NCBI GenBank assembly: GCA_932294295.1
Contig: OW028580.1
Coordinates: 38,861,836 to 38,925,835, forward strand
Source: Alitta virens
Lineage: Eukaryota > Annelida > Polychaeta > Phyllodocida > Nereididae
Direction of reading: 5' to 3'
Length of the DNA stretch: 64,000 bases
Positions 10,801 through 18,912 of the stretch are shown piece by piece (the stretch's first letter is position 1; every line of letters starts with the position of its first letter). The position numbers and the translations under genes were made by a program. The notes under the pieces were generated by a model that made no database searches, was not told the DNA's origin, and was given only the letters and a program-made list of their open reading frames with translations.

Positions 10801-13142
10801 TTTCTTCTTCTTTTTTACTAAAATAATTTCATAAAAGCCCAGTTTTCCTCCTTTTTTTAATGATTTTAATGAGGCCTATGCACACACTGTACAAGCTATG
10901 ACAGCTGCAGCATCAGCTAGCAGAGCTTGGACTGACCTGTGAGTCTGTGTTATAAAAAAAAAGTTGATTTACTTCTTCAACCCAAGGCATGGCAAGTGAC
11001 ACTGCATTAAAACCACTTCTAAAGTTAATTGTTGAAGAAAATGCTTTTTTTTCTGGTCTTACTGATGATTTCGGAGAAGTTTTTTTTACTTCTCCTGTAA
11101 ATTTGTCGTTTTTAAGAAACTGCCTTTTTTTCGGAGTAGCCTATATCATGTCATGATATACTCCAATGTAGCAAACTTTAAGTAATTTCAATCCTCAGCC
11201 ATGTTTTTATCATCTAGGTCCTCGAAAGTTGTGATTTGACTTGTAGTTAACATTTCTGCCCATTTTGTGCACATCCATGATACTTTGGGAAAATATGACA
11301 AAAACAGGTGGACATTTATTACGGATCCTACTTGCAAGCTGGGCTTCCAACCACTGGGTCCCGGGTTCAATTCCCGATCGAGCCGAAGTTGGATGGCTGT
11401 TTCATCCGTAACTTCATTACCATGGTCCCCTCCCCGCCTGTCCTAATGGGGAGAAAAAGTACCGCAAGAGGTCACTGACACCGTAGCAGATGTGTTATTG
11501 TTTGATGACGTCATCTATTCTGTGACGTCATGTAGAATTTATGTAGCAAGCACATCGTGAGTCACGTTTGGGGCTACCCCTGTCAGCTCTGTTACTTTTT
11601 CTCCCCATAAGCCCATCAGGAGCAGAAATACATGACATAAAGCCCTCATCCACCCACCATTCACCAATTCTACTTTAATTAATTCCTTATTTGATATTTG
11701 GTACCAATTTCTCACTACATAATATATAGCACATTTGGTTTGTTTTTGACACACTTTCATATGCAGCGATCTTACTTTTCATGAATTAAATTATACTTCT
11801 AATTTTTTCACCAGGGATACAGAATTCCATGGCAACGTCATGAACGCAGAAAGCGGTGACCTTCGAAAGGTTTGGATGAAAATGCAATCTGACCCAGCTG
11901 GTGTCGACCGATATCTCCTCGACAACCCAAACGATGGTTTAGAAAGAATTCTTAAGGAAAAGAACTATGCTTACATCACTGAAAAGTCATTTTATGACAC
12001 CTTGAGAGTGAAAAATGTCACTTTCGCTGGCATGAGTTGTGCTTTTTCCAGAGCAAAGGAAGACATTTCGCCATTCATGTATGCCTTTCCGTTCCAGAAG
12101 GGAAGTCCGTATGTTCGTGAGTTTAATATAGGGTAAGTTGAATCATGTAATAATATGGGATTTTATTAAGCATACTGTGATGTGAAAAATATGTAAAGAG
12201 GCTAAGATAAAGCATATAATACTACTCCAGGTGAGAAAATATGTATCGGGAATATTGCCTTCCAAATGATTGAAATTATAGACTTTTTACTGAAAATGTT
12301 CTTTAATTTGATTGCATGGGGGGATATGTTTCACAGAAAATATTATAAATATTGGACTATAGTTTATTCAGATTGTATAATTTATAAAATATGAATATTG
12401 TAATATTTTCTGCAGCATCCTAAGAATCCTGGAAGGTGGCCTGATGCAGAGGTGGCTCCGCAAGTGGTATTCTGGTGGTGCCCGGTGTACCGGTCTTGAA
12501 CGAACAACATCACAAAAGAACATTTCTTTAGCGGAGGCACAGGGAGCCTTCTATATTCTTGCCATAGGTTTGGTGTTGGCACTTTTGGTGCTAATATCTG
12601 AGAAAGTAATGAACTGGATCAGTTGTTTTAAGAGCGCAGAGGCTAAGATAAACGAAAGTGCTAAGCAGCGTGGCCGCACTCCACAAGACTTAGCTATGAC
12701 TTATGCACCGGATGTTACTCAGGAAGGACCTAATCCGGTACACAGTCCAATTTTTGGTACAAGTGTAGAAGAGTTCTACGGATACAATACCTCACACAGA
12801 GACCGAGGAAGGGAAAGAACGAGAAAAAATGAAAACTCCATTATACGCAGTCTCAAAAACGGATGCTGCTACTCCGTACCCACTTCAAGATCGACCAGTC
12901 CAAAGCCATCCTCATCCGTCCGAAACGGTCAGATCAAAATGGATGATATTTTCCACACGAGTCCTGACATAACGATACAAAATGGCCACTCGTCACATGA
13001 TACATCGCATGATCATGGAAAGTCACATGACTCAAATGGGGTCCTTCCTGCAGCTGTGGTCCATGGCTTGAGAAGATGGCAGTCGGATATTAAAAACAGT
13101 GTTAAAGTACAGTCGGACAGAGAAACTGGTGAACATCTATAA
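1628..13142 (+). CDS. Ionotropic receptor / variant ionotropic glutamate receptor, 3' eight exons (gene partial at 5' end)
   Basis: Spliced model of 8 exons: 1628-1819, 2114-2205, 2586-2676, 5452-5644, 6230-6358, 7480-7666, 11815-12132 and 12416-13142. All junctions are GT-AG and all phases match, giving 642 codons and a TAA stop. The order is that of an ionotropic glutamate receptor: S1 ligand-binding lobe (about residues 55-155), M1 (about 175-200), pore loop with GALMQQG (Gln231 at the Q/R/N position), M3 with TYNGNLIAFLT (260-270; the family form is SYTANLAAFLT), S2 lobe (about 280-440), M4 (about 446-462) and a ~180-residue cytoplasmic tail. Arg140 (ADRERVVDF) matches the ligand alpha-carboxylate Arg, and Glu351 (YAYITEK) matches the S2 acidic residue. 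The PLT motif before the Arg is replaced by IFA. The first residues resemble the linker after an amino-terminal domain, so more exons lie upstream. It should be a plasma-membrane ligand-gated cation channel. The altered pocket and gate favour an ionotropic receptor (IR, chemosensory-type) over a classical AMPA/kainate receptor. I cannot name the subfamily. Confidence 0.92.
2114..2205 (+). CDS. Receptor exon B (S1 lobe)
   Basis: The exon encodes YVPFTQKHPNGTWDGICFEM and then LNELARTLNF. This matches the family pattern '..G.C.DLL.ELA..L.F'. The acceptor is TTTTTGCAG and the donor GTAGGC. The exon ends after two bases of a Ser codon completed by the next exon. Confidence 0.9.
2586..2676 (+). CDS. 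Receptor exon C (S1 lobe)
   Basis: The exon encodes YKVVEPLDGKFG and then NYTGMIRMIKDK, the usual 'Y.....DGKYG....G.W.GM...L' block of S1. It starts with one base of the split Ser codon and ends in phase 0 at a GTAAAT donor. The following intron begins with a (GATAA)n satellite. Confidence 0.9.
2701..2992. repeat. (GATAA)n microsatellite with GATTC and GATAT variants
   Basis: The array begins with four GATTC units and then runs as imperfect GATAA pentamers with GATAG, GACAA and GATGATATTA variants. It starts 25 bases into the intron after exon C. Open frames across it are repeat artefacts. Confidence 0.95.
3330..3480. mobile_element. tRNA-like SINE head (minus strand) joined to a family-B SINE tail fragment
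   Basis: On the minus strand, TGGCCTAATGGCTAGAGC (A-box type) is followed about 40 bases on by GGGTTCGAATCC (B-box type), as in tRNA-derived Pol III promoters. Next to it on the plus strand (about 3430-3480) is the 'GTGTAACATG...TTATCATGTCATCATTAC' tail shared with the elements at 17010 and 38483. The opposed orientations suggest a nested insertion. Confidence 0.5.
4411..4433. repeat. Poly(T) tract
   Basis: This is a run of 23 T directly preceding a family-B SINE tail fragment. It may be the A-tail of an antisense retroposon or a simple homopolymer. Confidence 0.8.
4510..4587 (+). mobile_element. Family-B SINE, 3' fragment
   Basis: The block ATCTCATCATTATGTCTGCC followed by CTCTGACAGCTGGCCACATA and CTTCAGAC matches the 3' part of the elements at 17010-17335 and 38483-38810. 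The tRNA-like head is missing. Confidence 0.6.
4820..5006 (-). mobile_element. tRNA-derived SINE, family A (full length)
   Basis: On the minus strand it has a CTAGCTCAGTGGTAGC A box and a GGTTCGATTCCCGG B box, then a tail ending AATACAGGACGTAAAGCC and CTAATCCACC. It is flanked by a 13-bp TSD, CATTAT(C/T)GCATGG, at 4807-4819 and 5007-5019. This proves retroposition as a unit. Confidence 0.85.
5090..5352 (-). pseudogene. 5'-truncated LINE: ORF2 C-terminus plus 3'UTR
   Basis: On the minus strand an open frame runs to a TAA at 5188-5190 and reads SFRHNGEILWNNLPDYLK near its middle. This is the 'FR.NG...WN.LP..LK' signature at the C-terminal end of many non-LTR retrotransposon ORF2 proteins. The frame is closed upstream by a stop and an AT repeat. 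The AT-rich 3'UTR resembles the fragment at 1216-1348. It is a dead fragment in a receptor intron. Confidence 0.7.
5452..5644 (+). CDS. Receptor exon D (S1 end and M1)
   Basis: The exon encodes EVDFGVHIFAIGADRERVVD, then the end of S1 and M1 (FSDLVWVMIALSV). Arg140 sits where the family's ligand-carboxylate Arg lies. The preceding 'APLT' of classical receptors is replaced by HIFA, so the usual Thr is absent. The donor after GTTG is set by phase: the alternative GT four bases downstream would frameshift the next exon. Confidence 0.9.
6230..6358 (+). CDS. Receptor exon E (M1 end to pore loop)
   Basis: The exon encodes the end of M1, an M1-M2 linker (HPRSKKPDYVDVGIYD) and the start of the pore loop, ending WQIFGALMQQ. 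The LMQQG signature of the re-entrant loop is intact, with Gln at the Q/R/N position. The acceptor is ATTTTCCAG and the donor GTATAC. Confidence 0.9.
6803..7418. mobile_element. MITE with TACAGCCAATTTCATAGAC ends, interrupted by a SINE
   Basis: The left end TACAGCCAATTTCATAGACT is matched as an inverted copy by AGTCTATGAAACTGGCTGTA at the right end. The TA at both ends could be the duplicated target of a Tc1/mariner-type element. A family-A SINE with its own TSD sits inside (6938-7108). No transposase is present. The element lies in the intron between receptor exons E and F. Confidence 0.7.
6938..7108 (-). mobile_element. tRNA-derived SINE, family A, nested in a MITE
   Basis: A minus-strand SINE with A and B boxes and the conserved tail. 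A perfect 12-bp TSD, CACACTAAGAAA, lies at 6926-6937 and 7109-7120. The SINE is therefore younger than the MITE that contains it. Confidence 0.88.
7480..7666 (+). CDS. Receptor exon F (pore loop and M3 gate)
   Basis: The exon encodes the end of the pore loop, M3 (RVLIAAWWFYTIIVV) and the gate motif TYNGNLIAFLT, followed by the start of S2 (PINTLKDL). The WWF, NL and FLT positions typical of M3 are present. The central residues differ from SYTANLAAFLT, as is usual in ionotropic receptors. The donor is GTAAGT, in phase 2. Confidence 0.92.
7741..7934 (+). mobile_element. tRNA-derived SINE, family A (full length)
   Basis: The A box is TAGCTCAGAGGTAGCGC and the B box GGTTCGATTCC, with a GGGCTTCCAACC anticodon-arm-like stretch between them. 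The loop resembles tRNA-Gly(UCC). The tail ends in a short CA repeat. Near-perfect TSDs TCTATATTTGAAA (7728-7740) and TCTATATTGAAA (7935-7946) flank it. It lies 75 bases after exon F. Confidence 0.87.
7975..8118. mobile_element. Partial second copy of the TACAGCCAATTTCATAGAC MITE
   Basis: The stretch ends in AGTCTATGAAATTGGCTGTA. In reverse complement it matches the left arm of the 6803-7418 element, including CTCCAGAGGACGTCATGT. The other end is not clear. Confidence 0.6.
9137..9322 (-). CDS. Candidate exon inside the GGTTC element, third
   Basis: An open segment on the minus strand follows a TATTTTTTCAG acceptor. It begins SQHPHFGSDQAHERVQSMWK and ends at a stop after LHHVLCRILHH. It needs a preceding exon ending two bases into a codon, which the two upstream candidates do not provide. 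No family was recognised. Confidence 0.25.
10170..10292 (-). CDS. Candidate exon inside the GGTTC element, second
   Basis: The exon is 40 open codons (starting IFEWGKKPNDYRNIQEITKR) then TGA, preceded by a strong TTGTTTTGCAG acceptor. It is in phase with the preceding candidate exon. Unknown product: it could be part of the element's own gene or a chance frame. Confidence 0.3.
   Translation of the reverse strand: MFEWGKKPNDYRNIQEITKRTELHCITAQEISLAANCLSW
10409..10465 (-). CDS. Candidate exon inside the GGTTC element, first
   Basis: The minus strand has an ATG followed by 19 open codons (MSIALDSLTHQQALGFRFL), ending at a good GTGAGT donor in phase 0. The frame is also open about 9 codons upstream of the ATG. 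The next candidate exon (10170-10292) starts in phase 0 after a TTGTTTTGCAG acceptor, so the two join in frame. I do not recognise the product. Confidence 0.3.
11340..11657 (+). mobile_element. tRNA-derived SINE, family A, 5'-truncated and split by a MITE
   Basis: It starts within the tRNA-like part at GGGCTTCCAACC and retains the B box GGTTCAATTCCC. The tail is interrupted at CCTAA by a 161-bp inverted-repeat element (11447-11607) and resumes with GCCCATCAGG through the AAAGCCCTCATCCACCC end. Confidence 0.8.
11447..11607. mobile_element. 161-bp MITE inserted in a SINE
   Basis: It has perfect 15-bp terminal inverted repeats, TGGGGAGAAAAAGTA and TACTTTTTCTCCCCA, and is flanked on both sides by TAA. 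Two TGACGTCA palindromes lie inside (11506-11513, 11523-11530). The TAA could be a 3-bp TSD as made by PIF/Harbinger-type transposases. Comparison with uninterrupted SINE copies (CCTAATTAGCCC) leaves this open. Confidence 0.7.
11815..12132 (+). CDS. Receptor exon G (S2 lobe)
   Basis: The exon encodes most of S2. NYAYITEKSFYDTL aligns with the family's 'YA...E.....Y' block and keeps its acidic residue (Glu351). This is followed by SCAFSRAKEDISPFMYAFPF and KGSPYVREFNI, the 'PF.KGSP....N..I' block. It starts one base into a split Arg codon and ends two bases into a Gly codon at a GTAAGT donor. It lies after a 4.1-kb intron packed with mobile elements. Confidence 0.92.
12416..13142 (+). CDS. Receptor last coding exon H (S2 end, M4, cytoplasmic tail, stop)
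   Basis: The exon encodes the final S2 helix (ILRILEGGLMQRWLRKWY), the pre-M4 segment ISLAEAQGAFYILAIGL, M4, and a 180-residue hydrophilic tail. The tail has an Arg-rich stretch, a Ser/Pro-rich stretch (STSPKPSSSV) and a His/Ser/Asp-rich stretch (HSSHDTSHDHGKSHDS). The translation stop is TAA at 13140-13142. The tail is not recognisable as a known domain. Confidence 0.92.
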
Positions 13143-13158
13143 AGCCTGACAATGTCAA

Positions 13159-13242
13159 TGGGAAGCAAAATACCACCAGAGGTCTCTGGCACCAAAACAG
13201 TGTCTGTGCGCTGCCAGTGCCCTCTGGTAGTATTTCTCCCCG
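13159..13242. mobile_element. 84-bp foldback element in the receptor 3'UTR
   Basis: The left arm TGGGAAGCAAAATACCACCA and following AGAGGTCTCTGGC are mirrored by GCCAGTGCCCTCTGGTAGTA and TTTCTCCCCG. The arms resemble the ends of the 11447-11607 MITE, so this is a shorter relative. It would form a hairpin in the mRNA. Confidence 0.6.
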
Positions 13243-13818
13243 TTTCCTTTGACCCATATTTATACTACACCCAATCATTGCAACGGTCTCTATGTCGAAG
13301 TGGTTAAGTAGGCCAATCTTTAGGGTGGCCATACATTTTAAAATGTATACACTCACAAACTGTGCCATTTATATCAGAAGACTCATACTGTTATGTATTT
13401 TATTGGAGTCAGAACAGACTATGTTCAGACTATAGACTGTAGAGGACCTTGTGCTACCCCATGTGGCGTCCTGTCTTGGGTAAGGGGACGTTGAAAAAGA
13501 CTATTTCTCTCAAACTCCAGGCCTATCCCCCCCCCCTCAGCAGGGGCGGATCCAGAAAATTTGTTGGGGGGGGGGGTTGACATATTAAAATATATTGCAG
13601 GCTTTTATATTTATTTAAAATGTACTAGGCCAAGGGGGGGGGGGCGTTGCAACATCCAACCCGTCCCCCCGAAATCCGCCACTGCCCCCTGGCTGCCTGT
13701 AAATGTGCCCCCCTTTTTTCCATACAACTTCAGCACAAGATTTTTGTATTATGGTGCATTGGTGCAAGTATTCAAGATGCCTTATGTAATATTGCAATAA
13801 CTTATGTTATACTTTTGC

Positions 13819-13824
13819 AATAAA
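13819..13824 (+). promoter_or_regulatory. Poly(A) signal AATAAA, proximal
   Basis: AATAAA lies 677 bases after the receptor stop codon in AT-rich sequence, and is the first clear hexamer downstream on this strand. Use is inferred. Confidence 0.4.
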
Positions 13825-14067
13825 TAATTTTATATTTTCTGCTGCATTCTTACGTTATAGATATTATTAAATTCCTACTGATTATACTTTGACTTATTCA
13901 TATAATATGTAAATATTATCACGTAAATTATTCATTGTAAAATAGTCAGTAGGCATTGCAACATTTTGTAAATCCATATTTTATCATCACATGATGTATA
14001 ATATGTTCCATGAATTGCATTGTAAGGCACTTCAAACATCATGTATTTAAGATTAAGATTTCATGTT

Positions 14068-14073
14068 AATAAA
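14068..14073 (+). promoter_or_regulatory. Poly(A) signal AATAAA, distal
   Basis: This is a second AATAAA, followed by a T/G-rich stretch (GACATGTGTTTTTAATTT) that resembles a downstream element. It is an alternative end for the receptor transcript. Confidence 0.4.
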
Positions 14074-15627
14074 TGTAATTGACATGTGTTTTTAATTTAT
14101 CTTTTCATGACGAAATTACAAGGAACTACTGCTAATTCCCCTTTTAAAGTTGAAGGCTTGACCTCATTGGCCAGACCTAGTGGTCAGGCCATGTCTCTGC
14201 TGATTGGCTAGTTAGGAGCCCTATCTCGACTTATTTGTTGTTGCCTGTGCTGGGGCGTTTTCTTCTGAAAGGTGGCGCTACGATCCGGTGTGAAGCACCG
14301 GCTTTCTGATAACCGATTTGCCACTACCCCAGAATCGGGGAGGGAAATGCTTCCACGCATTATCTGCACACAAAGTAGTGTGATTACTATGCCTAATTTC
14401 TTTTTTCCAAGAAGCCACTAGCAGCTGTGAAACTGGTTCAGACGATTTATTTTGACTTAAACTCTACTAACGTCATGAAATTGATTAACTTTACCGTGGA
14501 ATTCCACCTACTGCAGAAGGTACTATTTTCGTAAATGGCACTGAACAAGCGTGGTAATGGCGTTGCGACGCCTTTTCAACGATCTATTTTTAACTGTATC
14601 CCCTGAGCATTGCTTGAGTTTTCAGAAAGACAAGCACCGTCTTTCAGCAGAAATTGGTGCTGGGGAGCCAAGTGGAAAAATTTTACTAAAAAATTTGATG
14701 GAAATCATAATGTTGGAACTGTCATTGGATTGATTTTGAGAAAATGTGGAATATATTCTGCTTAATTGTATGTAAACTTTTTGGAACTGGCTGTATTAAG
14801 CTGTAACATAAGTTATTAAGTTGTCTATGGTACTTGATACCAAGAATCATGCTTATCTTTGAACCACCAGATGTCGCTATAATGCAGTAAAGTTTGCATC
14901 TGGAATGGGCTGTCCTCTATAGGTAAACATTATAAGCTCTTCAGAGCCTTTCTAAGCATAGCATGGCATTGATAAACATAGAAATAAATTACGTTATTCT
15001 TGATAACTTCATAGTTGAAAATTTGTGTCTACAAACAAGTTTAAGTAGTTCTGATAGGCTGCCCACAGGAACTGAGCAGATCCTCCACCGTACAAACATA
15101 TTGTTTTGCAAAAATAAAATAAAAAGTACTAATTTTGTCCTGATTCAGAGCAAATATTTCATCAATAACTTACACTGTAGATGTCTAAAAACAACATTGG
15201 GCAGAGTTTATTGAACGTACAACAACTCAACAGAGATGGATCACCTTTGCTAAATCAACAAACAGCACTTAACAAGAAGTCAGTGGAAATGGAACCTATA
15301 GCTGTAGGGCTAAGCAGAAATAAAAAATTGAAAGTGAGTCAAATGACACACAAGAAAGTTCCCAGTTTCCACATCAAACTGCACGAATTTTGTGAGTGAG
15401 GCATTCAAAGTAGGTTATGGCAGGCCTGTTCAAGCATGAGACTTTTGATATACACAGCCGGGCAGCCATAGTAGGCCCACAGCTGTGTTGCTAAGCACTT
15501 TACAATTACTATAAGAAAGTACCCATTTGCACCTGGGGGGAGTGAAGCAGTGGTACAAGATCGGCTCAGTTTCTCCATGTCATGGCTAGGGTTGAACCAA
15601 CGACCATGCTTGTACAAGACTTAAAGT
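14074..15627. other. Intergenic, no gene seen
   Basis: Only short open frames without splice support were found. No repeat array or element ends were recognised. Confidence 0.5.
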
Positions 15628-16192
15628 CCAGTTTACACCTTCACGATTATGGTTCCGATCAATCACGATCTCAAAATCGTGGTCATTCTTGGCCTTAAAT
15701 TGATAATTTAATCTTCAATTAATGTTAATTATCTACGACCTGCCAGGAAGGGCTAAAACTAGCCCCATCGGACTGGCTTGCATTGTGCGTTGCGAGGCAG
15801 TCTCTTCGGGCTAGCTGAGACCAAACTACAAAGCAGCTAAGAGCTACAACGGTCTGCCTACGTTTCTGTCTACAAGTAGAGCTACGATTTAGTACGACGA
15901 AAAAAAACTTAGGTTGTCGTAGCAAAATCGTAGGTGTTCGTTGCCCCTCGTCATATCAAGCTTGGCCACGTGGCATGGCGATTGATGAGGATTGATAAGG
16001 ATTCCATCCACGACGTCCTACGATTTCCTACGACGTCCTATGATCTGTTTTCCCCGACCTGTGACGACATGCACAGATAGGCAACGATGCATTAAGGTGC
16101 TTCCTGATCATAATGCCGATGTTTGACGATGCCTGGCGAATTAGCTGTTCATGATAGATTATAATCGTCAAAATCGTAAAGGTGTGAATTGG
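15628..16192. mobile_element. MITE with CCAGTTTACACCTT inverted ends
   Basis: The left end CCAGTTTACACCTTCACGAT is matched in inverted orientation by the right end (AATCGTAAAGGTGTGAATTGG read on the plus strand in part). The interior is rich in CGACGTCCTACGATT-type palindromic fragments. There is no open frame for a transposase, and a TSD is not evident. Confidence 0.65.
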
Positions 16193-17009
16193 GGTTTTTT
16201 GGTTAACACGTTTTTGAAGAATGATATAATTTTTGAATGGTTTACACATTTTTGAAAGAATGATATACTTTTTGTTTCAGAATGGTTTACACGATTTTGA
16301 AAGAATGATATAATTTTTGTCAATTTTTCCAAATAATTTTCTGGACTACTAGATTCAAAACATTGTACATTATAAACCACTTTCAAGAACACCTCTCCAT
16401 TAGGACCACAATATCTGAAGCGAAAGCAACCTTAATATATACTGGGAACCAAGGCATTGCAATAGATGACACACCAAGACCATCACCATAGCAACCCTGT
16501 AGCCTTTGTTCTGTTTATTTCCCTCTTTTTTCTGTTTGATAGAACTACCCTAATCCTTTAGTGGCCAACCCAGATTGGCTAGGCCAGGAGACTTGTGAAC
16601 TCCACCTTTGAGCCATGTGTCTCTCCTCACAGTAATAAAGGGCGCGTCTTTTATTACACCTAAGGTGACCCACCTGACCCCCAAGAATTCGGACATTCTG
16701 TTGCCATGGAGACGGTCACGTGACCTTGTGGCATTCCTCTGATGCTACTGTAACGTCTCTTGTTTTACAGATATCTATATGAAAATAAGCAGCAGTGACT
16801 AGGTTATGATGATTGTGAGAGGTCTTATTACGGTTTTCCAGGAACTATCAAATCCAGACAAAGCGTCTCAACCAAACACTTAGAGCCACCAATTGATTAA
16901 AGACTAAAGTAAAAAGGAGCTGGTAAAATTTTACCGTAATTCTAGCAGCATAAAACAGCCATTAAAAGGAAGAAGAAAGAAATTTCCTGAACATACAGAA
17001 TTTTGGAAA
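16193..17009. other. Intergenic, no gene seen; X-box/E-box-like motifs
   Basis: GTTGCCATGGAGAC at about 16701-16714 resembles an RFX X-box and is followed by GGTCACGTGACC, an E-box palindrome. No first exon was found nearby. Short GAATGATATA...TTTTTG repeats occur at 16210-16320. Confidence 0.35.
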
Positions 17010-17335
17010 ACAATGGTTAAGGCATCCGCCAATTCCACACTGACCAGCTCTGCTGAAGGTCCTAGGACCCGGGTTCGACCCCAGGCTCGGGCACTCTTCG
17101 TGAGCTACATCCCAGCTGGATCTCGATTGCATGAGACGTTAAATTGGAGGTGGCTTGTACTCGGTGTCTATGCCGAGGCAAGTAAAAAAAAACCATCCAT
17201 GGCATAAATGTGTAACATGGTGTGGACTCCAAGCAAGCCTTATCTCATCATTACGTCTGCCTCTGGCAGCTGGTCATATAGGCTGACTAAGCTTCAGACC
17301 CAGTAGCATTGAGACATTAGACATTAGACAGTCAC
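17010..17335 (+). mobile_element. tRNA-derived SINE, family B
   Basis: The head has ATGGTTAAGGCATCC (A-box type) and GGGTTCGACCCC (B-box type). A ~250-bp tail carries GAGCTACATCCCAGC, GGCTTGTACTCGGTGTCTAT, ATCTCATCATTACGTCTGCC and AAGCTTCAGACCCAGTAGC. The same blocks in the same order are at 38483-38810. Confidence 0.75.
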
Positions 17336-18874
17336 ATATGAAAACATTGGGAAACTTTTAATTTGATGCTAAGCATTTACAAGAGACCCTGTACCGTGAA
17401 AGTTGGCATCAAATTCTGTGCTATGTTTTAAATACATTTAATTCCGTGGCTCACCATGCCTTTTATTTAAATATGTTCATCGTTGCATGTTAAAGAGTTA
17501 TATACTTTTTCTCATTCAAGTGTTATACATGTTATTTTGAACTATTTTTAGGACCTATATGTGCCAGTCCAAAGCACACGTAGGTCTACATATACTTTCT
17601 GCTGACCAAGACATTTGCAAACTTCTGAGTAGCAGTGTATGGCAAATGTAGGTTACTTTGTTGAATGAGCCTGAGAATGTAGAAGGTAAAGAAAAAAGGC
17701 TAGTAGATACAAAACGAATCAACAGAATGTGGCATTAAAATTACTGGAGTAGTAGGTAATAACTGTTAGCAATTTGAAAATTAATGTTATTTCGTTTGAG
17801 CCTCTTTGCATCAGAATGTTTGGCACAAGCTACAACATGAAGCAAGCATGGGTTCATTTGCAAAGACATGAAGAAAAAACATCATTCATAAACTTGTAAA
17901 AAGTCTATACTTGTAAAAAGTCGGAGTTTGGAGGAAAACAAACGCGAGGCCTTCAAAATAAGATGAAAATGAATAACTCTCGTCTGCTTACGACCATCTT
18001 GGGGATTCATCTCCAAAAAGAATAGTTCGTTTGGCGTTTCCATGGCAACTGGGCTGTAAGAATGGCATTCACGAAGCCGAGGTGTCGAAAGTGATCTCAA
18101 AGTCGTAAAAGGAAGCTTTTGTGGCAATTTATCATCATGTGACAAAGGTCAGCGCCACCAGGTCGTCACGTGACCTTGCACAAAATCAGCGCCATCTACT
18201 TCCTGTTGAGATTGCCACGGGAGATTGGCCCTAAGTCCCCCGAGGTGACTAATGCCCCAAATGTGCTACATTACGACATCAGAGTAATGGGTGGACTTTT
18301 TGCGGCATTTAGCTACAGCTGCAGTGGCATCAAAGGAACTATGCTCAGAAAATTACATCCGCAGATTCCAAATTCTATAGTATTCTTTATTTAATTTGAT
18401 AATAAAACTGTAAATAATGGTAAAACAGATAATCAATTATGATTTATCAATTGAAGTGTTTGTACAGTTTTATGAAACACCCCATCTTATGACCAAGGGA
18501 ATCTAATATTTTTTTAAACTCTTCACAATTTAAAGATTAATTTTAAAAGTCCATGCTTAGGATTCTGATGTAATGTGGAAATATAGCCAATTTCTGTGAA
18601 TTTTTTCATGATATATTACCTGAAGTAATTAATTATCCACAAACCCTACTTATCTTAATGACCTATCAATGTCAGTAATTAATGTTAGGAGGTCAACACG
18701 TAAAATGCATTCTTACGATTTCACAGCTGTTAATGAAGTAATGAATACCAATTGACAGTTAATTAACTCCCAAGGTCAAAATTTGTCAGAGTTCCTACAA
18801 TTGAGACATCCTTACAAATCCTGTCTTGAGTATAGGCCTATTTTGTGAATAGCTAAGCTAGAATATCAGATATG

Positions 18875-18912
<38 letters not shown>

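Larger units (their letters stand above)
13143..14073 (+). other. 3' untranslated region of the receptor gene (probable)
   Basis: This is the noncoding stretch after the receptor stop. Canonical AATAAA signals occur at 13819-13824 and 14068-14073, so the transcript probably ends shortly after one of them. It contains a small foldback element (13159-13242) and C- and G-homopolymer tracts. Assignment as UTR rests on position and signals only. Confidence 0.55.

Noticed and set aside
17882..18145. Minus-strand frame containing METPNELFFLEM as a possible first exon
   Set aside because: An ATG and a possible GTAAGC donor are present, but no second exon or protein similarity could be found. It is kept only as a weak note.
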